From contig NZ_FMWL01000012.1 in assembly GCF_900103005.1 (NCBI RefSeq), positions 32,246-96,245 of the forward strand: a stretch of DNA of 64,000 nucleotides. The letters are read 5' to 3'. This DNA comes from Acidaminobacter hydrogenoformans DSM 2784 (GTDB lineage Bacteria > Bacillota > Clostridia > Peptostreptococcales > Acidaminobacteraceae). Shown here one piece after another: positions 24,422 through 32,361 of this stretch. The number at the start of each line of letters is the position of its first letter. Within the stretch, counting starts at the first letter, position 1. The notes below the pieces were generated by a model. That model searched no databases. It was not told the DNA's origin and was given only the letters and a program-made list of their open reading frames with translations. Both the position numbers and the translations under genes were made by a program.

Positions 24422-27038
24422 TAAGACCTCTTTCATTGTAGACAGATTCACTATTGATATTTCCGCATCGAAGAGCCCTATCAAGCGCCATAATTGTTGC
24501 CACAGCACCGTCAATTTTCTCGGTGCTTTTTTCTTTGTCTGGCTTAACATTTCCCGCTGGATCCGTCTTGATGAAAATGTTGTCCATCATCCAGCGGAGG
24601 ACAGGGTGGCCACCGTGAGCGATCTTTTCCTCAAGGGTTAGTTTCATCAGTTCTTTAGTCGGTGGGGACATATCCTTAAAGCCCTGGCCAAAAGGGACAA
24701 CAGTAAAGCCAAGTCCTTCAAGGTTCTGCACCATCTGCACCGCGCCCCAGCGGTCAAAAGCTATCTCGCGAATGTTGTACCGCTCGCCAAGGCCTTCAAT
24801 AAACTTCTCAATGAATCCATAGTGGACCACATTGCCTTCAGTGGTCAGGAGAAACCCTAGCTTTTCCCAGAGATCATACTGTACGTGGTCCCGGCGCACC
24901 CTAAGGTTGATGTTATCTTCCGGCATCCAGAAGAAGGGGAGAATCTGAAATTTATCGTTCTCATCCAGCGGAGGGAAGACGAGCACAAAGGCAGTGATGT
25001 CTGTGGTTGAGGACAGGTCAAGACCTCCATAACAGATGCGTCCCTCCAGATCATCAGGAGATACAGGGAATGAGCAGGCATCCCACCTGGCCATTGGCAT
25101 CCATCGCACAGCTTGCTTGACCCATTGATTAAGTCTCAGCTGGCGGAAGCTATTTTCTTCAGACGGAGTTTGCTTAGCAGATTCGCAGGCAGCTCTTACT
25201 TTATCGATGCCGACTGTAATTCCTAAACTGGGATTGGCTTTTTTCCATACCTTAGGGTCGGTCCAGTCCTCATCTTCTTTCGCACCATAAATGACAGGAT
25301 AGAAGGTGGGATCGCGTTTACGGCCTTCCAGGATGTCGATAGCTTTTTGGTGTGTTTCGTAGCAGATGCTCTGGGTGTCTGTTCCAGCTGTAGTGATTAA
25401 AAAGTAAAGGGGTTGTGTCCGTGCATCTCCTGAGCCTTTCGTCATAACATCAAAGAGCTTTCGGTTGGGCTGAGTATGAAGTTCATCAAAGACGACGCCA
25501 TGAATGTTGAACCCATGTTTTGAGTAGGCTTCAGCCGACAAGACTTGGTAGAAGCTGTTTGTCGGCAGATAAATGATCCGTTTCGTAGAAGCGAGAATTT
25601 TAACACGCCTATTGAGAGCCGGGCACATGCGAACCATATCGGCAGCAACTTCAAAGACAATAGATGCCTGCTGACGATCTGCGGCACAACCATAGACTTC
25701 TGCACGCTCTTCGCCGTCGCCGCAGGTGAGCAGGAGGGCAATCGCAGCGGCGAGCTCACTGTTATGTGTTGGCAAAAAAGAACGACCTATTAAATATTGA
25801 TGCGATGGACTGTCAACTTGTATGCACTGCATACCTCGATTTTTAATAGGTTCAATTTTATCAATGTATCTAAAATGACTTCTTGTTCTTTTATTTCGCC
25901 GTACATCATTTTTCTGTTTTCTTTGTAGTCCTGTAATTATCGTATCGTCAAAGGCAGTGAACTTCACATAATATAAAGTCCTACCGGTTGAGCATCTACC
26001 ACACTCAGCACTTTTCTTCGACCAATCGTTACGTTGTGTAGACGCCGCCTCAGAAATAGCATTTTTGATTCCAAGACTCCACAATAATTCACTAACGCTT
26101 TCAGATAAGGCTTTCTCAGTAGAACAATAGCTTGCTTGACCTTGATTTTTGCAAATAGTTCCATCAGAATCCATCAACCCCTGTAATAGCCTAAGCCTAT
26201 CTTGTTTGCTTGCACGCAGATATTCAAGTGGTATGACCTTATCGAGAAAACTTTTCAGTAGAACCTGTTTCAAAGCCGGTATCCTAACTACAATGCTATC
26301 TCCAGTGTTCTCCCATGCGCTTGACACCTCATAGAAGCAAATAATATTTTTTAGAACACCAGCGACATCCTCGGTTTTGATTGTTATCTCTGGCTTTACA
26401 GCATTTCCATTTCCAAGCCAATATCCCATTAGATATGGCTCTATTGGTAACTTAACAGATTCAACTTTAATATTTTTTGCAATGGGTATTCTGAAGCGAT
26501 AGGAGTTGCCATCTTTAGGTAATTGATAGAGTTCTCCTGTGGTCAAAATACATTTTTTATTCTTACCTCGTGTATACTCACCTTGCCACTCATGATGTTC
26601 ACCCGCCTCTATGACTTCTCCATCCTTAAATGTAATTCTAAAAGCTTGTTCGCTAAAATCGATGTTGCTTTTTGCGACAACACGGCATGTATTTCCTTGT
26701 ACGTCAAATAAGGCATCCCCCACATTAATTTCTCCCATAGTCGTATAACCTTTAGGGGTGGGAATAATCGTATCTAAAGCTACTTGTTTGCCCATCTTCT
26801 TTGGGATCTCAATATATGCGGTGTTAAACTGTCTATAGCCACTTGGCTTTAGGACACCGAATAGATCCCTCACGATCTGTTCCTGCCAGTCGATGAGTTC
26901 AAAGGGCTTCCCAGCCCAGCTGCCTTTGGTATGGGAGAGCGCTTCGATGAATGCAACCGCATAGTCGGCAGCATCTTTGTCGTAAGTACTGTCACTCGCC
27001 ATAAAGTTGGTCGGTTTATACTTCTTCAGCTTACGCAT
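24411..27038 (-). CDS. terL: Large terminase subunit, interrupted by an intein
   Basis: The packaging motor. The precursor is 875 residues from the ATG at 27038, which has AGGAG 12 bases upstream; a longer frame opens at 27074 without a site. Joining residues 1-84 to 427-875 gives a 533-residue protein, normal for the family. The join rebuilds the Walker A motif IPKKMGKSELAAA. Other ATPase marks are GVVFDELHTQPN (Walker B) and LITTAGT. The RNase H-like nuclease has GGLDLSSTTDITAFV and a distal Asp in EKIDGAVATIMALD. Packaging requires splicing, because the intein splits the P-loop. Confidence 0.93.
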   Translation of the reverse strand: MRKLKKYKPTNFMASDSTYDKDAADYAVAFIEALSHTKGSWAGKPFELIDWQEQIVRDLFGVLKPSGYRQFNTAYIEIPKKMGKQVALDTIIPTPKGYTTMGEINVGDALFDVQGNTCRVVAKSNIDFSEQAFRITFKDGEVIEAGEHHEWQGEYTRGKNKKCILTTGELYQLPKDGNSYRFRIPIAKNIKVESVKLPIEPYLMGYWLGNGNAVKPEITIKTEDVAGVLKNIICFYEVSSAWENTGDSIVVRIPALKQVLLKSFLDKVIPLEYLRASKQDRLRLLQGLMDSDGTICKNQGQASYCSTEKALSESVSELLWSLGIKNAISEAASTQRNDWSKKSAECGRCSTGRTLYYVKFTAFDDTIITGLQRKQKNDVRRNKRTRSHFRYIDKIEPIKNRGMQCIQVDSPSHQYLIGRSFLPTHNSELAAAIALLLTCGDGEERAEVYGCAADRQQASIVFEVAADMVRMCPALNRRVKILASTKRIIYLPTNSFYQVLSAEAYSKHGFNIHGVVFDELHTQPNRKLFDVMTKGSGDARTQPLYFLITTAGTDTQSICYETHQKAIDILEGRKRDPTFYPVIYGAKEDEDWTDPKVWKKANPSLGITVGIDKVRAACESAKQTPSEENSFRQLRLNQWVKQAVRWMPMARWDACSFPVSPDDLEGRICYGGLDLSSTTDITAFVLVFPPLDENDKFQILPFFWMPEDNINLRVRRDHVQYDLWEKLGFLLTTEGNVVHYGFIEKFIEGLGERYNIREIAFDRWGAVQMVQNLEGLGFTVVPFGQGFKDMSPPTKELMKLTLEEKIAHGGHPVLRWMMDNIFIKTDPAGNVKPDKEKSTEKIDGAVATIMALDRALRCGNINSESVYNERGLIIL
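25761..26786 (-). other. Class 3-type intein with LAGLIDADG endonuclease
   Basis: The 342-residue insertion (precursor residues 85-426) begins with Gln, not Cys, Ser or Ala, and ends His-Asn before Ser. Splice blocks are clear: QVALDTIIPTPKGY with VGDALFD (A), GEHHEW (B), CIQVDSPSHQYL (F) and LPTHN (G). It shows the class 3 triad: Trp151 two after the block B His, Cys405 at the block F Asp position, and Thr424 before His-Asn. Two LAGLIDADG motifs (LMGYWLGNG and LLQGLMDSDG) indicate a homing endonuclease. Its DNA is more AT-rich than the flanking extein. Confidence 0.9.
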
Positions 27039-27120
27039 CGTTAGAAAAGCGCTCCTTTCCGAAAAAATGGACATAAGAAAAGAGCTTCAAGTTCGAAGCT
27101 CCTAATGTCGAGTCGGGCGT

Positions 27121-27333
27121 TTAGTTGAACAAATTCAGAAGATATTCATAAATCTTTGTGACGTCTTCATCTTGCGGCAGTATATCCCAGCCGCGATCGT
27201 AATTGACGAGGATTCTGCCATTCTTACATATCGTTAGTTTTGAGATTTTGCCCTCATCAATACCATAGACCGAACCTTCTTCAAAGTGCTTAATGTGATA
27301 TTCGTAGCCATCTATTTTTCCGCTTGTCCACAT
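27121..27333 (-). CDS. DUF7678-like small phage protein
   Basis: A 70-residue protein (WTSGKIDGYEYHIKHFEEGS, YGIDEGKISKLTICKNG) similar to a small family found beside large terminases of clostridial phages. Function unknown. GGAGG lies 8 bases upstream of ATG, and copy 2 of the 31-bp promoter-like motif lies 35 bases upstream. It probably leads the transcript into the terminase. Confidence 0.7.
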   Translation of the reverse strand: MWTSGKIDGYEYHIKHFEEGSVYGIDEGKISKLTICKNGRILVNYDRGWDILPQDEDVTKIYEYLLNLFN

Positions 27334-27367
27334 AACACTGACCTCCGTGATTTTCTTTGGTTAGTAC

Positions 27368-27398
27368 ATATATCACTCTAAACGGAGGTAATAGCAAG
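27368..27398 (-). promoter_or_regulatory. Copy 2 of the 31-bp promoter-like motif
   Basis: Minus-strand CTTGCTATT, 11 bases, GAGTGATATAT, as at 3067 and 29074. This copy shares further bases with the 29074 copy (GTACTAACCAAAGAA versus CTACTAACCAAAGAA). It lies 35 bases before the start of the 70-residue gene. Confidence 0.7.
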
Positions 27399-27498
27399 TT
27401 GTATTACACGTTATTTTCTTAACTGATACAATTACCATTGATTTTGGAATTGGATTAAGATACCATTAGATACATATTAAAGTTAAAGGAGAGGTTCA

Positions 27499-27747
27499 AT
27501 GAAATCGGCTGGTATTATCAGACAAGTAGACGAACTAGGCCAAGTCGTACTCCCCATCGAACTTAGAAAGCAGTTTGGTATCATGGAAAGAGATTATCTT
27601 GAAGTATTCATTAAGGATGACACCATGACCCTAAAGAAATGCACGCCTCACTGTTCGCTCTGTGATAAGACCAAGGATATCATTAAAATCAAAGGTAAAT
27701 TCTATTGCTATGAATGCATCAAACATATGAAAGAAGCAGGCGTTTAA
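27499..27747 (+). CDS. AbrB-like transition regulator with zinc ribbon
   Basis: An 82-residue DNA-binding protein. Residues 1-47 are an AbrB/SpoVT swapped-hairpin domain (GIIRQVDELGQVVLPIELRKQFGI). The tail has a CSLC...CYEC zinc ribbon. It lies on the plus strand among minus-strand genes, with GGAGAGG before its ATG and its own terminator. Such proteins bind AT-rich DNA as dimers or tetramers. It could regulate the divergent 31-bp motif promoter beside it. Confidence 0.88.
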   Translation: MKSAGIIRQVDELGQVVLPIELRKQFGIMERDYLEVFIKDDTMTLKKCTPHCSLCDKTKDIIKIKGKFYCYECIKHMKEAGV

Positions 27748-27764
27748 GCCTGCTTTTGTTATTT
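27735..27764 (+). terminator. Intrinsic terminator
   Basis: AGCAGGC at 27735-27741 pairs with GCCTGCT at 27748-27754 and is followed by TTTTGTTATTTTT. The stem overlaps the last codons of the AbrB-like gene, so that gene is a single-gene transcript. Confidence 0.85.
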
Positions 27765-27780
27765 TTCAAGGGCTGTGTAC

Positions 27781-28071
27781 TTAGGGGTAGTCATACCCTT
27801 CTGAATTAATAAGGAGCTTTTCACGAGTCGATTGATTTATCACCCTAATACATCTGACTTCGCCATCTTCATTAGGGCCGCCATCGTCCTTGATAATCCA
27901 TGCCTGATCCTTGAGTAGATCTGCGGTGAGTTCTTTGAATTCGGAATCACTGAGGATGACTTCTTTTGTAACGACGTAATCTTCAGGTGAAAATCCGTCC
28001 TTTATTGCTAAATCGGTTAGTTCAATAAGTTCCTCAATGTCCGATATTTTTCTGCCAAACAGCGCTTTCAC
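27781..28071 (-). CDS. Small phage protein of unknown function
   Basis: A 96-residue acidic protein (GTG start, AGGAGG 9 bases upstream): KALFGRKISDIEELIELT, SEFKELTADLLKDQAWIIKDDGG, then GEVRCIRVINQSTREKLLINSEGYDYP. It belongs to the set of small unknowns between the small and large terminase genes. No function assigned. Confidence 0.7.
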   Translation of the reverse strand: MKALFGRKISDIEELIELTDLAIKDGFSPEDYVVTKEVILSDSEFKELTADLLKDQAWIIKDDGGPNEDGEVRCIRVINQSTREKLLINSEGYDYP

Positions 28072-28123
28072 TGTAAGGGCCTCCTTCTTAATATGGCGGG
28101 AATTTTCATTATGCCATCTTGCC

Positions 28124-28354
28124 TTAACCCTTGATTATCTTTACGACATCTTCATCATAAACCACGCCGAGTGTAGAACCATTGTCCCAGTTGCAGAAAA
28201 TCGTGCCAATATCATCAATGAACTGGACAGTACCTTTATCGCCTGACTTTAGATTCGAGAAAGGATCATTCATACGCACCAGTTGAACTCTTGTGCCGCG
28301 TGGATATTGACTCCGAAGGTGAACGACAGTTTCTCTTGAAGGAAATTTATTCAT
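28124..28354 (-). CDS. DUF4314-type protein
   Basis: A 76-residue protein matching DUF4314: FPSRETVVHLRSQYPRGTRVQLVRMNDP, then GDKGTVQFIDDIGTIFCNWDNGS and a closing LGVVYDEDVVKII. The fold is a small beta-barrel and its role is unknown. It is common in clostridial phages and mobile elements. Its ATG overlaps the preceding gene by 8 bases. Confidence 0.85.
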   Translation of the reverse strand: MNKFPSRETVVHLRSQYPRGTRVQLVRMNDPFSNLKSGDKGTVQFIDDIGTIFCNWDNGSTLGVVYDEDVVKIIKG

Positions 28355-29039
28355 GGTTGACCTCGCTCACTAAAATTTCATCCTGATCAGCTTTGGTAGG
28401 GTGGAAAGAAGCGTACGCCGAACTGCCACTAAGGTTACGAAGCAGAATCTTCCTGGTTAGCTTATATTCTTCTCCCACAAATCCAAGTCGGATCAGGAAG
28501 ACTCTGAACGCGAATTTTTCATTGTCGACGACTCTGTCGCGCGCTGTAACCTTTTTTTGTTCCTTTGCAGCAGAGCAGAGTGCACTAATGAATTGAGAAT
28601 AGGCGGCTACTTCATCGCTCGTGGCAGGGAATTTAAACCAAGGGAATTTGAGAGTAGCCGCTGTCTTTTCGATGGTAAGTTCAGTTGCACCGAGTGCTTT
28701 TTTGATCAGGCTTGCCTTACTTGATATGAGCTTTTCAAGCTTCACAATACTTTCCTCAGTGAATCCATCAAGTGGCATCTCGATGCTTAGCTTGTTCATC
28801 ATTTCTGATTCATCAAATTCCAAACCTCTTTCTGATAGGCCTGTTATGACTTTACTGACCAGGTCGCTGTCTGCTTTGACAGGGAAGAGGAGGGTGCCGC
28901 TTTTATCGATGGTGAAGTCGCCGACGTCATATGAAAATGTAGGTGCACCTTTATAGATGATTGGCTTACCGACAAGCTCACCGATGGCTGTGACGAGCTC
29001 CTTTCGATTTATCCCTGATATGTTAAATTTGATTTCCAT
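28347..29039 (-). CDS. Phage-associated protein of the so-called virulence protein family
   Basis: A 230-residue protein (KFNISGINRKELVTAIGELVGKPIIYKGAPTFSYDVGDFTID) typical of proteins labelled virulence protein in Firmicutes phages, usually next to DUF4314. The middle is helical (SIVKLEKLISSKASLIKKALGA), and the end has FAFRVFLIRLGFVGEEYK and a LRNLSGSSAYASF stretch. The biochemical role is unknown; the name reflects history, not evidence of virulence. Copy 3 of the 31-bp motif lies 35 bases upstream. Confidence 0.75.
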   Translation of the reverse strand: MEIKFNISGINRKELVTAIGELVGKPIIYKGAPTFSYDVGDFTIDKSGTLLFPVKADSDLVSKVITGLSERGLEFDESEMMNKLSIEMPLDGFTEESIVKLEKLISSKASLIKKALGATELTIEKTAATLKFPWFKFPATSDEVAAYSQFISALCSAAKEQKKVTARDRVVDNEKFAFRVFLIRLGFVGEEYKLTRKILLRNLSGSSAYASFHPTKADQDEILVSEVNHE

Positions 29040-29073
29040 AACCCTAAGCCTCCTTCGCTTCTTTGGTTAGTAG

Positions 29074-29104
29074 ATATATCACTCAAAAGCTGTGGAATAG
29101 CAAG
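29074..29104 (-). promoter_or_regulatory. Copy 3 of the 31-bp promoter-like motif
   Basis: Minus-strand CTTGCTATT, 11 bases, GAGTGATATAT, 35 bases before the start of the 230-residue gene. It shares spacing and blocks with copies at 3067 and 27368. Confidence 0.7.
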
Positions 29105-29163
29105 GGTTATTTAGCTATCTTCAAGGTATTCTGCACGATTGATTAAGAACGAGCTGAGTAAAT

Positions 29164-30408
29164 TTAAGATGAGCTTGACTTGTCTACCACATCGGAATAA
29201 TGGACTTTGTTTCCATTTCGTATGAGAAAGACATCCTTATCCGAACCAACCATTTCGATAAACCTTTTTGTAATAACATCGCAGAATTTTATATCAAGTT
29301 CTACGGTATAACAAATTCGGTCTGTTTGCTCGCAGGCCAGAACGGTCGAACCACTGCCACCGAATGGATCCAGTACAATACAACCTGTCATTGAGCTGTT
29401 CACAATAGGATAGGCGATGAGTTGCACTGGCTTTGAAGTTGGATGATCCCCACTCTTCCTTGGCTTATCAAACTCCCAGATGGTGGTCTGTTTACGATCC
29501 GTGTACCAAGCATGTTTACCGGACTTTTTCCACCCGAAGAGGATAGGTTCATGCTGCCACTGGTAAGGGGATCGGCCCAGAACCAGCGATTGTTTTTTCC
29601 AGATACATGTTCCTGATAGATAGAATCCAGCATCAGAAAAAGCCTTTCGGAAATTGAGACCTTCAGTATCAGCATGGAAGACATAAATGCTGGCATCTTT
29701 TGCCATAGCTTTTTCGGTTAGTACAAAAGCATCTAATAGGAACTGATAAAATTTATCATCTGCCATATGATCATTCATGATTTTTCCGGCTGACCCTTCA
29801 TAGTTCACATTGTATGGGGGGTCTGTAACTGTTAGATTTGCTAGCTTTCCGTCCATGAGCAGATCAAACGTCTCGGCTTTTGTGCTATCCCCACAGACCA
29901 GTCGGTGTTTTCCAAGAAGCCAAAGGTCCCCAAGTTCAGAAACGGCTGGTTTTTGAAGTTCCGCTTCTACATCAAATTCATCGTCTTTGACATCTTCCAT
30001 GCCACATAGGAGCTTATTAAGTTCAGCATTGTCAAAGCCGAGAAGTGATATGTCAAATTCGGCACACTGTAAATCAGACAGCTCAACGGAGAGCATCTCT
30101 ACGTCCCATCCGGCATTTAGTGCCAAGCGGTTGTCAGCTATGATGTAAGCGCGTTTTTGTGCTTCGGTTAGATGTTCGACAAATACACAAGGGATTTCTG
30201 TGAAGCCTTCTTCTTTTGCGGCCAGGATTCTACCATGACCTGCGATAATGTTTAAGTCTTTGTCAATTAACGCGGGATTGAGAAAACCAAATTCTCTAAT
30301 GGACGCTCGAAGTTGAAGTATCTGTTCTTTACTATGGGTCCGGGCATTTCTGGCATAGGGAACAAGATGATCAATATTAACTTTTTCAAATCGTTCTGCA
30401 GTTTTCAA
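29164..30408 (-). CDS. ParB-like nuclease domain fused to DNA methyltransferase
   Basis: A 414-residue protein with TTG start. Residues 1-100 form a ParB/Srx-type domain (LVPYARNARTHS; GRILAAKEEGFTEIPCVFVE). The rest is a beta-class amino-methyltransferase: DPPYNVNYEG (catalytic motif IV) precedes DPFGGSGSTVLACEQTDR (SAM-binding motif I). Such fusions probably methylate phage DNA at N6-adenine or N4-cytosine and may protect it from restriction; target unknown. It sits directly after the small terminase, a common place. Confidence 0.92.
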   Translation of the reverse strand: MKTAERFEKVNIDHLVPYARNARTHSKEQILQLRASIREFGFLNPALIDKDLNIIAGHGRILAAKEEGFTEIPCVFVEHLTEAQKRAYIIADNRLALNAGWDVEMLSVELSDLQCAEFDISLLGFDNAELNKLLCGMEDVKDDEFDVEAELQKPAVSELGDLWLLGKHRLVCGDSTKAETFDLLMDGKLANLTVTDPPYNVNYEGSAGKIMNDHMADDKFYQFLLDAFVLTEKAMAKDASIYVFHADTEGLNFRKAFSDAGFYLSGTCIWKKQSLVLGRSPYQWQHEPILFGWKKSGKHAWYTDRKQTTIWEFDKPRKSGDHPTSKPVQLIAYPIVNSSMTGCIVLDPFGGSGSTVLACEQTDRICYTVELDIKFCDVITKRFIEMVGSDKDVFLIRNGNKVHYSDVVDKSSSS

Positions 30409-30414
30409 TTGATG

Positions 30415-30993
30415 TTACCTTCCTTTCCGTTTTGATAACAGGGCTTCCATAATGTCTTCTTGGGGATTGCTCACAAAGGAAGTTGTGCAGTTCTGCTTAA
30501 CGATATCGAAAATTTCATACCAGAGCAGATTCGCCTGTTTCTGAAATGACTGACTCATTTGAACGAAGGGACTTGTGATTGCGCCACCGGTGGTAGGGTG
30601 CTTGCCGAGTAGTCCATACAAGCTGATAGCTTCTTCGCACTGTATGTAGCGAGTGAAGGCCTGGGCATAAGCTTCGATCAGCCTTGGATTTACGAACTTC
30701 TCACATCCCCGGTCTTTAAGCCAACGCCAGGTTTCGATGAAGAGTTGGTCAGCCCCGAGTGGTTTACCATCTTTTTGTCTTGAGCTAAGGTAATCGCTGG
30801 GGGAGGGCATATCCTCACCGAAGAGGTCTGCAGCCCCATCTAAATCTTCAACTTCCAAAATGGACTCAGGATGAAGATCTGGCACTTCAAGCACCTTAGC
30901 TGCTTTCCCTTTAGTGATTTTGTCATTAAGTGCTTGAGGTTTATCACCGGCGCGAACACGCCTACCGCCTCGATTGGTGCCATCTTTAGCCAC
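30415..30993 (-). CDS. terS: Small terminase subunit, P27 family
   Basis: A 192-residue protein that recognises packaging-start DNA. GTG at 30993 has AAGGAGG 9 bases upstream and gives VAKDGTNRGGRRVRAGDKPQAL, the family N-terminus. The C-terminal half (QLFIETWRWLKDRGCEKFVNPRLIEAYAQAF; GGAITSPFVQMSQSFQKQANLLW) matches P27 terminases. It follows the HNH gene. Its large partner is about 3.4 kb further on, separated by five genes on this strand and the AbrB-like gene on the other. Confidence 0.9.
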   Translation of the reverse strand: MAKDGTNRGGRRVRAGDKPQALNDKITKGKAAKVLEVPDLHPESILEVEDLDGAADLFGEDMPSPSDYLSSRQKDGKPLGADQLFIETWRWLKDRGCEKFVNPRLIEAYAQAFTRYIQCEEAISLYGLLGKHPTTGGAITSPFVQMSQSFQKQANLLWYEIFDIVKQNCTTSFVSNPQEDIMEALLSKRKGR

Positions 30994-31096
30994 GTGCCGC
31001 GACCTCCTTGGATATTTTTGGTTAATCACCCGTTTGAACCTGCATTTTTTCGCGCGAAGCTGCGGGGCCGGTCAAGTGTTTGAGGGTTGTAGAGAT

Positions 31097-31480
31097 TTAA
31101 TGCCCCCCTGGGGGGTTGTAATTTCTGCGTTTCCACCGACCACCTTCGCGTGCAGTGATCTCTGAGTGACAAGAGGTACAAAGAGACATCAAATTCGAAA
31201 AATCATTTCCACCACCCTGAGAAAGCGGCTTGATATGATGCACCTCTGTTGCTGGTATAACTTGTCCGAGCTTCTGACATTGTTCACAAAGAGGGTGGAT
31301 CGTGATGTATCGGTCACGGATCTGCTTCCATGATTTACCATAGCGTTTCTTCATGGCAGGATCTCGATCGTACTTCTCGTAGCGCTTTTCTTCCTGTTTA
31401 GCATGTTCCTCGCAGAACCTTCCACTTGTCAGCTTCGGGCATCCTGGGTGAGAGCAGGGGCGCTTTGGTCTATAGGGCAT
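31097..31480 (-). CDS. HNH endonuclease
   Basis: A 127-residue nuclease with zinc Cys pairs (CEQC ... CTSCH) around the HNH core (EVHHIKPLSQGGGNDFSNLMSLCTSCH). The catalytic His is in VHHIKPL. HNH proteins next to terminases of HK97-type phages help cut cos DNA, so a cohesive-end packaging mode is likely. A promoter and hairpin module lies just upstream. Confidence 0.92.
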   Translation of the reverse strand: MPYRPKRPCSHPGCPKLTSGRFCEEHAKQEEKRYEKYDRDPAMKKRYGKSWKQIRDRYITIHPLCEQCQKLGQVIPATEVHHIKPLSQGGGNDFSNLMSLCTSCHSEITAREGGRWKRRNYNPPGGH

Positions 31481-31506
31481 TTCAAGTCACCTCTTTTGGA
31501 GCATAG

Positions 31507-31605
31507 AAAAAGCCCTCACAGGTAGTCCCTGCAAAGGCTTCGGAAAATTATTATTTTTCTATACTAACACTATATCACATGTCAACCGGACAAAACGGAC
31601 AACTT
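31507..31605 (-). promoter_or_regulatory. Promoter and leader-hairpin module 1
   Basis: On the minus strand, TTGACA (31585-31580) and TATAGA (31563-31558), 16 apart, form a promoter; TATAGT nearby is an alternative -10. A 12-bp stem with wobbles (arms 31511-31522 and 31528-31539) follows, ending in TTTTCT, upstream of the HNH start. The 20-base sequence ccggacaaaacggacaactt at 31586-31605 recurs at 34471-34490. The layout suggests a leader terminator or a very short RNA. Confidence 0.6.
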
Positions 31606-31628
31606 ATTAAGTTTAATAATATTTTTAC

Positions 31629-32171
31629 CTACATCCCCAATCGATTCATCTGAATTGCCATACCAAAAAAGTACATTGCTTCACACGCCTGAAAATAAGC
31701 ATCCATTACAACATCTGGGGATGAATCAATCGAATGCTTAGCCATGTGAATAATCGCATTTCTCGAACTTTCTTGAATGTGATATTTTAAATCTTTAGCC
31801 TCATCACTCTTGAAAGGTAACCCGATAAAATCAAGAACATATTGATCCATTTCGGAAATGCCACGCTCTTTAGTAAGTGTTTCAAAAATGCCTCTTGATT
31901 TGAGTTGATTCCAGTTTATATGCCAATGCATAGTTGCTCCAATACCTGAATAGCAGCACCAAGAAAGCGTAAGTGTAGTGTTGTTTGAAGGCACAATTTC
32001 TTGAATAGAGCGCATTATATTCTTAATTAACGGTTCAAGTTGCGTTGAAATTTCGGGGATAAATTGAATTGGTTCGTCATTTCTGATATAACCGTTTGCA
32101 CCTTCTAATAATTCAGTAAGAAGTGCAGATCTTAATGAAACCTGCTCATTTGTGTGTAGTAAGTAAGCCAT
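31629..32171 (-). CDS. Protein of unknown function
   Basis: A 180-residue protein, largely helical, with no motif I can name (LHTNEQVSLRSALLTELLEGANGY; TLTLSWCCYSGIGATMHWHINW; SSPDVVMDAYFQACEAMYFFGMAIQMNRLGM). AT-rich and flanked by a plus-strand HD-GYP gene, it looks like accessory cargo. AGGG lies just before its ATG. No membrane segment or signal peptide. Confidence 0.7.
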   Translation of the reverse strand: MAYLLHTNEQVSLRSALLTELLEGANGYIRNDEPIQFIPEISTQLEPLIKNIMRSIQEIVPSNNTTLTLSWCCYSGIGATMHWHINWNQLKSRGIFETLTKERGISEMDQYVLDFIGLPFKSDEAKDLKYHIQESSRNAIIHMAKHSIDSSPDVVMDAYFQACEAMYFFGMAIQMNRLGM

Positions 32172-32361
32172 TTAGAACCCTCCATAGTTTTTTCTTTTAA
32201 GCTGGTTTTCATTTTTTTAAAATATCAGAAAATATAATTAGTCTAATATTATAATTATATACCTGATTTTACAAAATTGTAATCCTGATTTGGATAATAA
32301 TAGTGTATAATAATGAACAATAACCATGTTTTAATTACATTAAATTGTTGAAGGAGTTAAC

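Noticed and set aside
28347..29039. Calling the 230-residue protein a virulence factor
   Set aside because: The family name is historical. Nothing in the sequence shows toxicity or secretion.
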